A stretch of 64,000 nt of DNA from Amblyornis subalaris (GCA_018881555.1 JACAXG010000267.1:1-64000); one strand, 5' to 3'. Shown: positions 12,301 to 26,093, counted from the first letter of the stretch. The notes: generated by a model not told the origin, from the sequence alone. Made by a program: numbers and translations.

Positions 12301-13525
12301 AGAGCATCCTTAGGGTTCAGGTTTCCTTCACAGTATCTTGATACATTGCATCTCATCAGGAAAGTGACCAAGTTCTGCTGACTGCAAACCCATATTCTCT
12401 TGTCTGTTGCTCTTCTGATCCACAAATCTTGAAAACTGAATACTGTTCTGCATGAAGTGGGCTATATCCTAATGATTAGAGTGTTGTCATAGTATTTTAT
12501 TTGATGGTCACTTGGACTAATGAGCACCCACAAAACATCTAATTCACTGTTTCAGCACATGCTGTAAACACTAGTCGTTCCTGCGCCATACATTTGATCA
12601 CACCTCCCAGAAACTGAAGGGATTTTTAGGTAATGTTCTGTCTAACCTAGATCCCAAAAGATTTAGGGAGCAGAAGGGCACGTCTCCCCAGACTGAGACT
12701 GCTTCTGAGTGAACAAATCACCCAGCACTGGATATCTAAGAAAAGTTACAGCTGGCCCTTATTTAAGCAATAAGAAGTTTAACTAGAGCTACAAAGAAGG
12801 AAATCAGTGTTGGATTTAATAGAATTTAGGCAGTTGTCACTTCCCTCTTTTTGCAGTGTTGAGGCTTATAAAAGAAGAGGGGAAGACTTCCTGCTGGTTC
12901 AGTGTTCCTATGCCACTCATCTAGGTTTGTTTTCTTATTATAAATCTAACCTTTTATCTGGTCTTAGCTGGACTGGTAGACATGCAATAACAACTACTGA
13001 AGATATTTTGGCAGTGTCTTAGGTACCTAGTGAATGACAAGCACGTTTGGAAAGCTCCACAGTCTGACTGGCTTGTAAGACACGAAGCTTAGCATTTCTC
13101 ATCTATTTTAAACCCCTTAATTAACCAGTCAGTGTTGACAGGTAGGAAGCTTGTTGGAAAGTACATCAGTCAAAGAAAGAATGAAGAAGGATCCTTCAAA
13201 ATAGGATTCAGAAAGACAAATTTTCTTAATTCTAAGTCTTGTTGAATAAAGCCTGAGTTACCAAGCCAAATTTCAGACACGGTTAGAAATCATTCCCTCA
13301 GGTATCAGTGCAGATGCATAAGACATCTAAAGAGCATTTGGCTTATAAAAGATATGTATGTAGTCAAGAAGAGCTCTTTTCTATTCAACAGTAAATTTGA
13401 GTTACAGAAACAACTCCAGAAAAAGCACTTCATTACATTCTCAAGTACTTTGTCTTGTTCAAAACATTCTCAAATATTTTGTATTGTTCATTTGTCTCCA
13501 ATTCACCCTTGCTCAAGTAGGGTGA
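9351..13525. other. Intergenic, no supported gene
   Basis: Short scattered reading frames only. A two-copy tandem duplication of about 30 bases (CATTCTCAA(G/A)TA...) lies at about 13437-13496. No repeat family was identified with confidence. Confidence 0.5.
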
Positions 13526-14205
13526 TGTCACGATCTGCTAATACAAGCAGGAGTCGTGATGGTTCGATCACCGATCTCAGAATGCAAAAGACACAAAGGG
13601 GATTTCAATTTTAATCAAACAGTGCACTTTTATTGAGTGCCAACAACAGGATTATGCGATAGAGGAGAGAGAGAAAGAGATATAAAGAAACAAAGTAGAG
13701 AGGAAAAGAGTGGGGGAGGGGAATAGCTACCAACGGATGAGACAAAGTCCTCGTGGTCCTCTGCCAATAGACTCGCCGGCATCTGCGGGGAGATCTCGTC
13801 TGGGTTAATTCAGAAAGTCCCTTTATAGTCTTTTTCGAAAGTGGGGAGGGCAACTGGCCAGGAGGTGAGGAAATCTACAGCTATTGTTGTGAGGCCCGTT
13901 GTTTTGGGATACAGGAGTGGGTGTACAGGACAGGTCATTCCTTCTCGCTTCAGTGCAGTCCTTCCTGCCTAGGCAGCAAGAACGGCACCACCGTGACCTG
14001 CACTAATTTCCTCAGGAATGCATACGAGTTCTCAGCGGGCACACCCACAGGCAACACTTGGCAAACATCCCACCTCAGCCAGGCCAGGACTCCTGTGCAA
14101 AAGTCCTCTTTTCTTTTTGGGGTTTTCGGGGTTTTTAGGGTTTTCAGTCTCTGTCCTAGTCGATGATCGTGAGGCAAATGAGGGATTTTCGGACCATCTC
14201 TCACA
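13526..14205 (-). mobile_element. Solo LTR with near-matching target-site duplication
   Basis: A 680-base block bounded by TGTCACGATC on the left and CTCTCACA on the right. It is flanked by GGTGA (13521-13525) and GGTGC (14206-14210), matching at four of five bases, as expected for an LTR target duplication. An AATAAA on the minus strand (TTTATTGAG near 13629) and a U3-like GC-rich half on the right indicate minus-strand orientation. A G/T-rich tract of GGGGTTTT type lies near 14115-14150. The family differs from the 5600 and 27164 copies. Confidence 0.7.
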
Positions 14206-14600
14206 GGTGCAGTAAAGCAGGTTGCAGAAGACTCACCCAGTTGGGTTTGAACATGTCCAAGGATGGAGACTAAACAACCTAGGCACCCAGCTCCAATGTT
14301 TGACCACCCTCACGGCAAAAAGGGTGAGAGTGAAATTCCTCTTCTAACGTGTGAAGGAATTTCCTGTGTTTTGGTTGTTGCCCATTGCCTCTTCCTTGTC
14401 ACTAGACACATCTGAAAAAATTTTGGCACTCTGCAGATTATAATTGAGGAGATAAAAAAACAGTTTTCGAAAGGAAAGCTGAGTCCTGTGATTCATCAAC
14501 AATTTCTCAGGATCGCTATAAAGAGGTGACATTTTAGCCTAATGCTCCCCAGTGTAGCCACAGTGCACATCCCAGAGAAAGCACAAGGCAACCATCAGTG
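14206..14600. other. Intergenic, nothing recognised
   Basis: Unique-looking spacer between an LTR and a CR1 fragment. Confidence 0.5.
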
Positions 14601-14850
14601 TTATAGAACCACAGAATTTCATCTGCAAGTGATTTTCAAATGCCACCTTGCAGTCCAAGCCACTGCAAAAAGCAGAGATATCTTCAACTAGATCAAGTTA
14701 CTCAGAGTTCCCTGATTCCAGGGATGGGGCATATCCTCTCTTTCCGGTGATTCACCATCCTCATCATAAAAATTTTTTTCCTTGTATCTAATCTGAATCT
14801 ACCCTCTACAATTCAAATTCATTACCCCTTGCCCTACCACTACAGGCCTT
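14601..14850 (-). mobile_element. CR1 LINE fragment, antisense
   Basis: Reads as an antisense CR1 3' region: ATAGAACCACAGAATTTCAT at the left, then a diverged TCCCTGATTCCAGGGATGGGG block, then TTCCTTGTATCTAATCTGAA, the complement of the CR1 attagatat motif. It is diverged. Confidence 0.7.
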
Positions 14851-17800
14851 ATGTAGGTGTTCATTTTGGTTTGAACTGGTTCAAGGCAGGGTACCCTAAC
14901 AAGTGTGATGATGGAGAAGAAGCTCTTTCAGAAGCACTTGGGCTGGTGGGAAAAGCACTTCTAGGGTGGGCCGTGAACAGTGTTTGGAAAGCAAGAAATT
15001 ACAGTTTAGCAGCAGGATTGACTGCTCAGGCTCTCTTTGGATACACACACAAGTGAACCACAGTCTCCTCTCTGAACAGCCCCTCCTTATCTTTCTTCAG
15101 GAGCAAGTAACCCTTATAGCAAATTATTATCCCCGATGCCTTTAGCCTTGATGGTCTGTGTGTGCCCAAGGCAGCCATAGACAGGCATGTGCCCTTCCAG
15201 ACAGATGGCCTGCATGTCATTGGTTGTCTCTGACTGGTATGTATTGTGAAAAGTCATGGAATCGGAAGAAAATTGGTTCTTTGTTCCATATTGAAGGGAG
15301 ATCCATCTCACTCTCACTGGGCACTATTGGGTAAATAACAGTCTGTACATCCTTCTGTTGCGATGCGGACTAAACATTCCTTGTTGGCCTGGGAAGGAGT
15401 GATCTTTGACTTTCTGTGTATACAGAGTCATCTGACATTCCAGAATTGTCTGTAGTTCTTGGTGTTTGATTGTGGCCACATAATCTCTTTATTCTGAGTT
15501 AACTGTGGCTAGTTTGTTTATCAAGCCCACATACTGCATCTATCAAAAGCACACTACTGTCTCTTTCAGACAGTAAACATGGATTCATAGGCACAAATGT
15601 AGCAGGATAATACTTTCTGGAGTTCACAGGAAGCTGTAGTCATACAGCATGAAACATCATGATTATGCAGTGTTTACTGAATATTTAAATCAAGTAATAC
15701 TTCTTGATTGATACTTAAGGGACTGCCTCTGCTCCCTTCATGCAAGGATCACATTGTTGGTTTGTCAAAATGGAACCTGTTAGTCCAATGAGACTTTACT
15801 TCATTGTATTGTCTACATCAAATGCCAGTGAATACAAAAAGAATACTGACATGACGAGCTCATCACACCTGCCGTTATCACTATCCCAGACAAAAGCAGT
15901 GCCATCTCCACCCCTCATTCCATACCTTCTAAGTCATGCACTGGTCTCACACTATCCAATACATCCTTATTAACCACTATTCCCCTCCCCATTTTAAGTA
16001 TATAAATGTGTGACAAATGTCACTTCCTATGACAGGAGTGGTCTGTGGGTCACTCTGGTAACACGTCCATAAAATAGCTGTAAAACATCTATACAGAGGC
16101 CGTGGCCTGGCAACTGTGAACCGGCTGCATGAAGTGCCATGTGCAGTGGCTGCATCTGAACCTGCCTGTGCTGACCCTGCCTATGCAAAAATGCTCTATC
16201 CCTCCTGCAGAGCAGTCCCTGCCCAGGCAACACATGGACCCCAAGCCTTCCACGGCACAGCCTCTTCTTGGCTGACCCTGAGTGGGACCCATAGCCATTG
16301 GTCAGTATGATAATGACAACAGTCATTTTCAAAGAAAATAGGTTCTCAGAGTTTTATGTCATTTGTTTGCTGTAGGCCCAACGTGTGAAGGACATCCATT
16401 GGGATAGCATGAAATCAGTAATTTTGAGTTGGTATCAGAGAGGGACACAAGATAAAGTTGCTTCTTTCCCTGACACACATGAAGTGAGCAGTGCCTTCTT
16501 AAAACAGACCAACCTGAAATGGGGCCCCAGAGGGTCTGACTTGTTATGTGTGTTCTTTACTGGGCTCAAGAATCCNAAGCAAACACTTCTTTAAGATCTC
16601 AGCCCAGACAGTTATTTTTACGGGTGCTAGTGTCATTGCTCCTTGGAGTAGGGTTTCAGCAGAAAGAAGCTAGTGTTTCGCTGACNTCTTATGAAGCTTT
16701 GAGCTCTCTGAGGAGTGAGTGAAACATTTCTCTCTACCAGCTGCACAGGGAATATGATATGAGCCAAATATAAGGACCAAGGGATTTATACATTTGTTTC
16801 AGACATTGTAAGTTCATTTTAAGAAATTATTCTCCTGCACACATGCACACACACATGTACTCACACGTGCATGCACCCACACGCACACCCAGTGTGTGCT
16901 CTAACATTTTCCATGGGGTTGGTGTCTCTGGCTGTGCAGAGCCCGAAGTCTTCCCGGGAAGAAATCTCAACATGATGGACACAGTGGCTACTTTTCTGGA
17001 CATGACCATCATGATGACCCTCATCTGCCCTGTTCTGTCACATCACCAGCTCTTTTTGGTAAGAAAAGCAGTTCTGTGGTACAGGAAACAGAAAACTTCT
17101 CTCAGCCTATCTGATAAAAAGGAGTCTGGGAGAGAGCTTTCTCCAGCCCTTGTTTTGCTCTGAGATATGGGTTTCCCTCCTCTGCAATAGGATTGAGGTT
17201 GTAGGTATTCTTTCCACACTTATACTTTGTCTTTTCTTGAGTTCTGTTGGAGGGAGGTCTCATACATCGCATCAGTGTTACGCAGGGAAGCAGCAGCATC
17301 ACGTGATAGGCGAAGCACAGGTAGTACTGATAAATGGCTGCAGCAGTTTCTTTGTCCATTCCGTCTCTATTACCAAAGGCTTTACAAGCCTTAACTTAGC
17401 AAAACTGTGTGGGAATTGTTACTGAATTTTACAATGTAAGATATCACTTATCAGCATTCTCAGAAATGCTTTGCTATCCACCCATTAGAACATCTTGTGA
17501 GTGCAGTTGTAGTTTCNGTTACCCATCCCTAGAGGAGCATCAGGAAAGGAAGAACAACCCCTTCTCATTGTTCATAGCATGAATATTATGGATGCCTGAA
17601 CAGCTGATTCTGCTGGGTTCCCAGTATTTGCCCACAAAGATGCTGTTTTCTAATCAGGGAAGCTGGTACTTTCTATCCCTCAAGAGATACTAAACTCTTC
17701 CAAGTCATGACAACCAGCACTGTGGAGAACACCGCATGTCTCAGCAAAGGCTAATTTAAGAGACAACAACTCTCTGAAATAAATGAGAGAAATTGAACAA

Positions 17801-19574
17801 AAGAGCTCTGGATCAGAAGAGAATTACCAAAAAGGGTGAGAACAAGATTTTTATGCATGAGTTGCAGTCCCTTGTGGGCTCCAGCAGCTGAAAGCCATGC
17901 TGGTATGTCACCACTCCCTGTAGGACCCCATGAGCAGGATTTGATGTGTGGACCAGCTGNTGGATAGGGAATTGGATGAACAGTGGCACGCAAAGAGTTG
18001 CCATCAATATTTTGATGTCCAAGTGGATATTTTTTTTATCTCCAAGCCCATAGNTCTAGTTAAGCAATGAGCACTTACAGTTTTTTAGATCTTTAATATA
18101 TAAGGTCAACTTCTTCATGCAATCTAGACAAAATCTAAAACCAATTTAGATAATTTTCTCCAAACTGTTGGGAAACTTACTGCTTCAGCTAAACAAACCT
18201 AAATGAGCTCAAGACTCAACAAGTGCAAGCAATCTNTGATGAGCCCTTGTATTGCTAAGCTAGTTCGGGGCTGCCTGATAGAAATGGAAACAGCAAAGGG
18301 AATATGCTATGGGACTACATTAGGAAAGTGCTCTAGGCTCCTTNTGGACTGGCTTGGCATTGGTGTGGCACAGAACAGTCATTCTTATGGTTCAAGCTAT
18401 TCATTTTGAGATTCATTTTGAGTTTNGTTTGAGTAGCACACGGAAAGAAGCAAGTTACTCTGAAAGACACTTCTTTCCATGGCCATGACATCTTTTTAGA
18501 GAAGGGTTTATCATTTATCGAGGCTCCTNTTTCTTTCCAGAGGAACACAAGTCTAGAAACCAAGTTAAACCAGAAACTGAATTTTTAGACAGTGATACAT
18601 ACTGTACTGCAAATCCTTGAGTCTACACAGGCAAGCAGGATTGTCTTTTCCCATTGAAAATAAGCAGATAACGGCATTTGTTTTTCATGTCAAATGGAAA
18701 TTTTCTCAGTGTTTTATATTATATACATATTGAAATCCAGTCAATTAAAGCTCTTATGAAACTCTCTGTCACTGATCGTCTACGGGAGAGAAAAGTTCTG
18801 TGTGTTTGCATTTGTTGTAGATTTCTTGATCCTTCACTCTCTTGTGAGTCACAGCTTATCTAATACCCTCCTGATAGTGTATTTTTTTTCTAAAAATTAT
18901 TTAGAAACCTGTCATCTAAACTGAGCTAATTTGTTGTCATTTTGCCACACTTCTGCTTCATTTTAATTCAGTATAATTGATGAAGATTTTGTACTAATTT
19001 CTCTGATTATGTTCAATACCAAAATCTTTTCTGAGATTTTGCAATCCCTGCTATGAGACAAAACTTTCTGTGAAGGAGAGTCAGTTCAGCACTACTTGAG
19101 GGAACAGAACAACCCTAAATGTCAAAACAAGATTCTAATAAANAGAAAATTTTTCTACCATCTAGTCACTGGATTTCTATGGAGTCTTGACAGCAGGTGG
19201 GTCTCAACTTCTTTTTTGGCTGTTGTTCTTGCAGTAACCCAGAAAGAGNCTATAGCTCTTTTGAGCCTTCAATTCAAGGCTGCAGTTGGAAGGTGAGACT
19301 GTTCTGCCATAGACTTCTGTAAAAAGAAAAGTTGAATACCTTCTTTTGTCAGGAGCAGTGTATTTTTAGCTGAGCTCAGTGTCATTAAATTTTGCAGTAG
19401 CAGTGCATAGACAGCAACTATGTTTATCCTGCTATTTCAGCTGGTAAGTAACTTTAGNAAAAAAATCCTTGTACTTTTATGGTATATTTTATTTGAAACA
19501 TGTACCATATTTCTTCATAAACTTTAGACTGTGCTGTGATGACAAAAACAAATGAATATTTAAGCACTGGAAAA
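14851..19574. other. Intergenic, no supported gene
   Basis: About 4.7 kb without a gene. A short alternating CA/TG-rich tract lies at about 16838-16890 (CACACATG and ACACGCAC units). Reading frames up to about 106 codons have no domain signal. Confidence 0.5.
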
Positions 19575-19690
19575 TGTGTCCAGAGAGATTGTGGCAATAT
19601 CCTCTTTGGAGATTTCCAAAATTCACCTTATATGTGGCCCTGATCAGCCTGACCTAGCTCTGCTTTGAGAATTGTATGAGGGATATCCAG
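19575..19690 (+). mobile_element. Short diverged CR1 3' fragment
   Basis: Matches the CR1 3' region loosely: GATTGTGGCAATATCCTC, GGAGATTTCCAAAATTCA, then CTGATCAGCCTGACCTAGCT. Short, with no terminal repeat. Confidence 0.5.
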
Positions 19691-19829
19691 AGANCTTTCT
19701 GACCTCAATCTTTGCAGGATGCCATGGTTGGTGATTATTCTGCATTAACAGCAAGGCCTCTGAATCCTCAAACCTGTACTCTGGATTACTTTCAGTTTAA
19801 CTCGCCAAGCCTGCTGGGGCCTTTCAAAC

Positions 19830-20063
19830 TGTCTCTGCTCAACTTGTCCAAATCCTTCTTTCAAATCCTTCTCATTATATCTGTAGGGGATTTATTCAGT
19901 CAGTAAGATATCAATAATTTCTAATTCTATCTGATCACAGCACCTGACAGTTTTCCCTTTAGTTCACTTTGCCAAACAATGCTTTGCCAGGAACAAAGTT
20001 TGCCAAAAATGTTATGACTACAAAAAGCATGGGTACCTGTCAAGGAGAGACGAGAGTATAAAA
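19830..20063 (+). promoter_or_regulatory. Relic MYH promoter with TATA box
   Basis: Aligns over its whole length with the live MYH promoter at 55720-55957. Shared blocks are TTAGTTCA(C/G)TTTGCCA, ACAATGCTT and GTTTGCCAAAA, and a TATAAAA lies at 20057-20063. The E-box positions of the live promoter are lost here: CATCTG reads TACCTG, and the palindromic pair next to the TATA box is deleted or mutated. The core promoter is present, but the muscle-specific E-box input appears gone. Confidence 0.75.
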
Positions 20064-20086
20064 TGCCCTGAGACAAGACAGCTCTG

Positions 20087-20362
20087 CCTTCAAAGAAAAT
20101 TTCAAAGTAAGTATGGGGTGCTCAGCTAGCAAAGAGGGCATAGAGCCTTGCATTGTCTACAGCCCTGCTCCTTCAGGCCCTGATTTTCAGAAGGTGATCT
20201 CTTTCTCAGCTCCTATTTTAAACATGCCTTCAAGAATCTGTAAATATTTGTTCTGCTACTTTGAATTTCTGCACAGTAACAAGGGAAATTATTTTCCATT
20301 TTGCAGTGCTACCAGTCTGCAAGTCACCCAGCCCACAAGTAATCTGGCCTGTCCCACTAGGA
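20087..20362 (+). pseudogene. Relic MYH 5'UTR exons 1 and 2
   Basis: Exon 1 ends at about 20106 with a usable GTAAGT donor and corresponds to 55981-56002 of the live gene. Exon 2 follows a TTTTGCAG acceptor and spans about 20307-20362. Its AGCCCACAAG(T/C) core matches live exon 2 at 56190-56237. The live donor context GAGAG|GTAAGA has become ACTAGGA|GTAAT. Downstream, the first coding exon and all motor-domain exons are missing. Confidence 0.7.
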
Positions 20363-21568
20363 GTAATACACTGTTTCTTCCATCCCTTGTATAAAATAAG
20401 GGCATATAAAGGGTTTGGTCTTGTGTAGCAGTTCTTTTTTTAAATACATATTTACTGGAGGGAGGCAGGAGGAGAGAGGGAAATGACCCATGGGGTTAAT
20501 TTGCTANCCAAACTGTGTGTCTAGAAAGTACAATGTTGTGACATGTAAAAAAACTCATAACAACAAACTTGCCCTTGTTTTAACTCTTGGTCACCTAAAT
20601 TCCGTCTGCAGTCCATGAAGAGCAGTGAATGTTGACAAAGAGTGAGACAGGCCATCCTGAGAAAGTTTTATCAAAAACGGTTAAGTAAATTGCTGGATAT
20701 GCCTTTTTTTTTGATTAGAAATTGTAGAGACATGCTGGAACTTCATATTAGCTGAAAAATTGAATATAAACAAACCTTATTCAAACCAAAACAAAAAAAT
20801 GGGGTGCTCTTGGTAAATCATTTTTCATGAGACCAAGAAAGACACCTTGATCAGAAATGCAGACTGAGATAACCTGGTGCATTTTTTCAGGAGTTTGAGG
20901 ATTCCAGGAATGAGAGGATCCTACACCTCACCAGTGGAAGACTGATGAGGACGTATGAGCAGGAGCTTTGTTCAGTTTCTCTTTCTTAGCTTCTCCATCC
21001 ATGTCTNATTTAATTCCATATTCTTGACAAAGAACTCATTTTCTACTTTCTTTTCTCCACTTTGAAGTCAGAATTTTATTAATGTGTTCTTTATCAATTT
21101 TGATACATGTTAGTATCTTTGGTTATGAACTGGGAACTGCATTAGGGAGACAGCAATTAAACTAGCTTTCTTCCCTTTCGCAAGTTTTCAAAACCAGGAA
21201 GTGAAGAATATACAGTGTGTGTCTTTCTGAAGTGGAAGTAGTGCAAGGGCAAAGCCAGCCAAAGACAACTATTTATAATGCTTGAAGGGTGGCTTTCAAC
21301 AAAGGCCTAAGACTACCTGTGGGAAGACATGTAAAAAGAGATGCTCTTTGGAGCCTCTACAACTTTTAGATATCTAAAGCCAGATGAGAGAGTAAAGAAC
21401 AGCTCTCTCCTTCATTTAGATAGGTACTTCTGAAAATTTGTCTTCACCCTTAAACACACCATCACACCTGACGTTACTGTTCTTGCATATAAGTGAGACC
21501 CTTTTATAAATTTTATCCTAGTTAGGATATCTTGTATTACCATTCCANCACCACCACTCTCTACCTAG
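20363..21568. other. Deletion-junction interval inside the MYH pseudogene
   Basis: The first part (to about 20430) loosely resembles intron 2 of the live gene (a GGGTTTGGT...TGTGT-like stretch against 56286-56310). The remainder shows no MYH exon. In an intact MYH this interval would hold roughly the first 27 coding exons. Confidence 0.55.
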
Positions 21569-21765
<197 letters not shown>

Positions 21766-21943
21766 GTACNTGGGGAAGCAGGATGGCAAATGATGGGAGA
21801 AGACTGAGGCTGGTCAAGAAAAATTAAGAGAGGGTTAGGGCAAGAGAGGGATGAAGGCTGGGATATACTGTCTTTGAGGTAAAGGGGAGAGAGAGAATAA
21901 GTGTAGATCAGAAGGGATAACACAGGCTTTAGGGCTAGAAGGG

Positions 21944-22044
21944 CTAAGACAGACCAGGAAAGGCAATTCATGAGCTGGAGAAAGTCAAGAAGCAGATTGA
22001 ACAGGAGAAATCTGAACTGCAATCCTACCCTGGAGGAAGCTGAG
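21944..22044 (+). pseudogene. Broken MYH rod exon, 125-nt class
   Basis: Encodes AIHELEKVKKQIEQEKSEL in frame. Its 5' end is truncated or internally deleted: the segment between the ACAGACCAG block and GAAAGGC lacks about 12 bases of the usual sequence. One extra base after the CTGCAA codons shifts the final LEEAE codons out of frame. The GT donor at 22045 is still present. It lies only 178 bases after the previous exon, where two exons should intervene. Confidence 0.8.
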
Positions 22045-22173
22045 GTACATACAATGCTAATAAATGATTTACACACCAAGACAGCAGGAAAGCAAGCCTA
22101 GATTTCATGAAGAACTGCATAAAAGATTCCTTAGAAAGTAAGCAGTAGTTCAAGTCTGTGCTGAATTGTGCAG

Positions 22174-22385
22174 GCATCCTTGGAACATGAAGAGGGGAAG
22201 ATCCTGCGCCTGCAGCTTGAGCTCAACCAGGTGAAGTCTGAGATTGACAGGAAGATAGCAGAGAAAGATGAGGAGATCGACCAGATGAAGAGAAACCACC
22301 TCAGAATCGTGGAGTCCTTGCAGAGCAGCTTGGATGCTGAGATCAGGAGCAGGAATGAAGCCCTGAGGCTGAAGAAGAAGATGGA
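22174..22385 (+). pseudogene. MYH rod exon, 309-nt class, first 212 nt before gap
   Basis: Starts after a TTGTGCAG acceptor and encodes [20 protein letters not shown], then [17 protein letters not shown], then [19 protein letters not shown] and LRLKKKM, up to the assembly gap. The frame is open and the sequence is close to the vertebrate sarcomeric consensus. About 97 bases of the exon should lie inside the gap. Confidence 0.85.
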
Positions 22386-23135
22386 NNNNNNNNNNNNNNN
22401 NNNNNNNNNNNNNNNNNNNNNNNNNNNNNNNNNNNNNNNNNNNNNNNNNNNNNNNNNNNNNNNNNNNNNNNNNNNNNNNNNNNNNNNNNNNNNNNNNNNN
22501 NNNNNNNNNNNNNNNNNNNNNNNNNNNNNNNNNNNNNNNNNNNNNNNNNNNNNNNNNNNNNNNNNNNNNNNNNNNNNNNNNNNNNNNNNNNNNNNNNNNN
22601 NNNNNNNNNNNNNNNNNNNNNNNNNNNNNNNNNNNNNNNNNNNNNNNNNNNNNNNNNNNNNNNNNNNNNNNNNNNNNNNNNNNNNNNNNNNNNNNNNNNN
22701 NNNNNNNNNNNNNNNNNNNNNNNNNNNNNNNNNNNNNNNNNNNNNNNNNNNNNNNNNNNNNNNNNNNNNNNNNNNNNNNNNNNNNNNNNNNNNNNNNNNN
22801 NNNNNNNNNNNNNNNNNNNNNNNNNNNNNNNNNNNNNNNNNNNNNNNNNNNNNNNNNNNNNNNNNNNNNNNNNNNNNNNNNNNNNNNNNNNNNNNNNNNN
22901 NNNNNNNNNNNNNNNNNNNNNNNNNNNNNNNNNNNNNNNNNNNNNNNNNNNNNNNNNNNNNNNNNNNNNNNNNNNNNNNNNNNNNNNNNNNNNNNNNNNN
23001 NNNNNNNNNNNNNNNNNNNNNNNNNNNNNNNNNNNNNNNNNNNNNNNNNNNNNNNNNNNNNNNNNNNNNNNNNNNNNNNNNNNNNNNNNNNNNNNNNNNN
23101 NNNNNNNNNNNNNNNNNNNNNNNNNNNNNNNNNNN
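22386..23135. other. Assembly gap (750 N)
   Basis: An uninterrupted run of N. In a normal MYH order it should contain the end of the 309-nt exon, the 204-nt exon, the start of the 126-nt exon and two introns. That needs about 347 exon bases and fits the gap size if the size is real. Confidence 0.95.
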
Positions 23136-23215
23136 CCCAGATCCAGAGTGAAATGGAGGACACGATCCAGGAAGCCCGCAATGCTGAGGAGAAGGCCAAG
23201 AAGGCCATCACTGAT
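23136..23215 (+). pseudogene. MYH rod exon, 126-nt class, last 80 nt
   Basis: Encodes [19 protein letters not shown] then AKKAITD, ending at a GTGAGT donor at 23216. This is the conserved rod sequence. The 5' part lies in the gap. Confidence 0.85.
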
Positions 23216-23249
23216 GTGAGTTGGGGGCTCCTTGCACTGCTGATGGTGA

Positions 23250-23480
<231 letters not shown>

Positions 23481-23567
23481 GTGTGTAGGGCTGGGGTNGT
23501 GCATGAGTGAGCCTGTCCTTGGAGAGACACGGCCAGGGAAGCTGCAGGGATGGGCTTCTCCTTGCAG

Positions 23568-23672
23568 GTGCGGGAGCTGGAAGGGGAGGTGGATGCTGAG
23601 CAGAAGCGCAGCGCTGAGGCCGTGAAGGGTGTGCGCAAGTACGAGCGGAGGGTGAAGGAACTGACCTACCAG
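23568..23672 (+). pseudogene. MYH rod exon, 105-nt class, intact
   Basis: Exactly 105 bases after a CTTGCAG acceptor, ending at GTAAGG. Encodes [20 protein letters not shown] then [15 protein letters not shown], matching the conserved light meromyosin sequence. Confidence 0.88.
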
Positions 23673-23816
23673 GTAAGGCAGGAGGTCTCCTGGTCTGGCA
23701 GAGTTTTCTCACAGCAAGTCACATTTTAAACACACATCATCCCCAAGGGGAATAGTCAACCTTGCNTGATGCAGAACCAAGAATTTACTCTCCTTCCTGT
23801 TTACCCACCTCTCTAG

Positions 23817-25176
<1,360 letters not shown>

Positions 25177-26093
25177 TATGCTGGTTTGACTGTAAACCAG
25201 CAGGGGAAATTAACTCCACACAAATACCTTGAAAGAGATTTAGGTCAAAATTAGAATTTTAATAGAAAGGTAAAATAAATGCAATTAATATAGAAAGAAA
25301 ACTGGCTTAAAACCCACAAAGTCACAGTAAAACCTGATACCCCATTGACCAGGGTGGTAGCTGTATAGTCCAATCAGGCACTGCTTCTGTAGAAGGTCTG
25401 GGACTGTAGGAAGTTCGCCTCCTCTGCTGGGTACCCTGTAGTCCTCTGGGCGTCCAGTGGTGCAGAAAGGTCTGGTCGTCTGGGTGTCCACTGGTCTGGG
25501 TGTCCAGTGGTCTGGTAGTCCAGTCCTGGTAGTCCAGTGGTGAAGGGTCCAGTCNTGGTGGTCCAGAGTCCTCTGGGTTTCCAGTTGTCTGGTTTTCCAG
25601 TGGTCTGGTAGTCCAGTGATTTCTCCCATCCCAAAGCCTACTTTTATGTCGTGTTTCTTGGCTGGTACCTCCTCCAGTGGCAGGGATTTCCACCCCGGGA
25701 AAGGGGTGTTCCCGACGTTCTATTGGTTGGTGTGTATCTGGTTCGGTAGTGGGCTCACATGAGCCGAGTCTCCAGGGAGCAAATGGTTTCTGACATTCTG
25801 TTGGTTGGTGTTTATCTGGTTAGGTAATGAGCCATTAACTAAGATAATCCACTCAGGATGGTTCCGAAGTTCTATTCATCCATGCTTATCCAGTTCGGTA
25901 ATGGGCCATTAATTGAAGTAATCTACTCAGGATGGGTGATGCTTGCTGGCGGGGAATGGTTATCTCAGTTGAGATAAGGAGTACCACCCCACCTCACGTG
26001 AGCACAGGGAGTCTCAGGGAGCAAATGACCCAGTTTATCGAGGAAATATGTGGGTGGTGATAGAATACATCCTTTTTTAGTTAACCCAGGACA
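25177..26093 (-). mobile_element. Solo LTR, avian ERVL type, with ACTAG target duplication
   Basis: Read on the minus strand, the element begins TGTCCTGGGTTAAC (end 26093) and ends AAACCAGCATA (start 25177). Perfect 5-bp flanks ACTAG occur at 25172-25176 and 26094-26098. The 917-base length suits a solo LTR. Internally, a minisatellite of about 10-bp units (GTCCAGTGGT / CTGGTAGTCC) fills 25440-25625, and three direct copies of a unit of about 75 bases fill about 25715-25940. At the left end, 25179-25202 contains a 9-bp hairpin (TGCTGGTTT / AAACCAGCA). Confidence 0.82.
25440..25625. repeat. Minisatellite inside the LTR
   Basis: Degenerate tandem array built from GTCCAGTGGTCTGG and GTAGTCCAG-type units. 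One N at 25554. Such arrays are prone to copy-number change. Confidence 0.75.

Noticed and set aside
14110..14150. Interstitial telomere repeat (GGGGTTTT-like)
   Set aside because: The units are irregular, do not match TTAGGG and lie inside an LTR.
15575..15605. A third copy of the MYH non-coding block (AAACATGGATTCATAGGCACAAATGTAG-like)
   Set aside because: Resembles only about 25 bases of copy B near 38010, needs a gap, and has no extended flanking match. Chance cannot be excluded.
16838..16890. CRISPR-like or satellite array
   Set aside because: Only an irregular CA/TG-rich simple repeat. It has no spacer-repeat structure, and the genome is animal.
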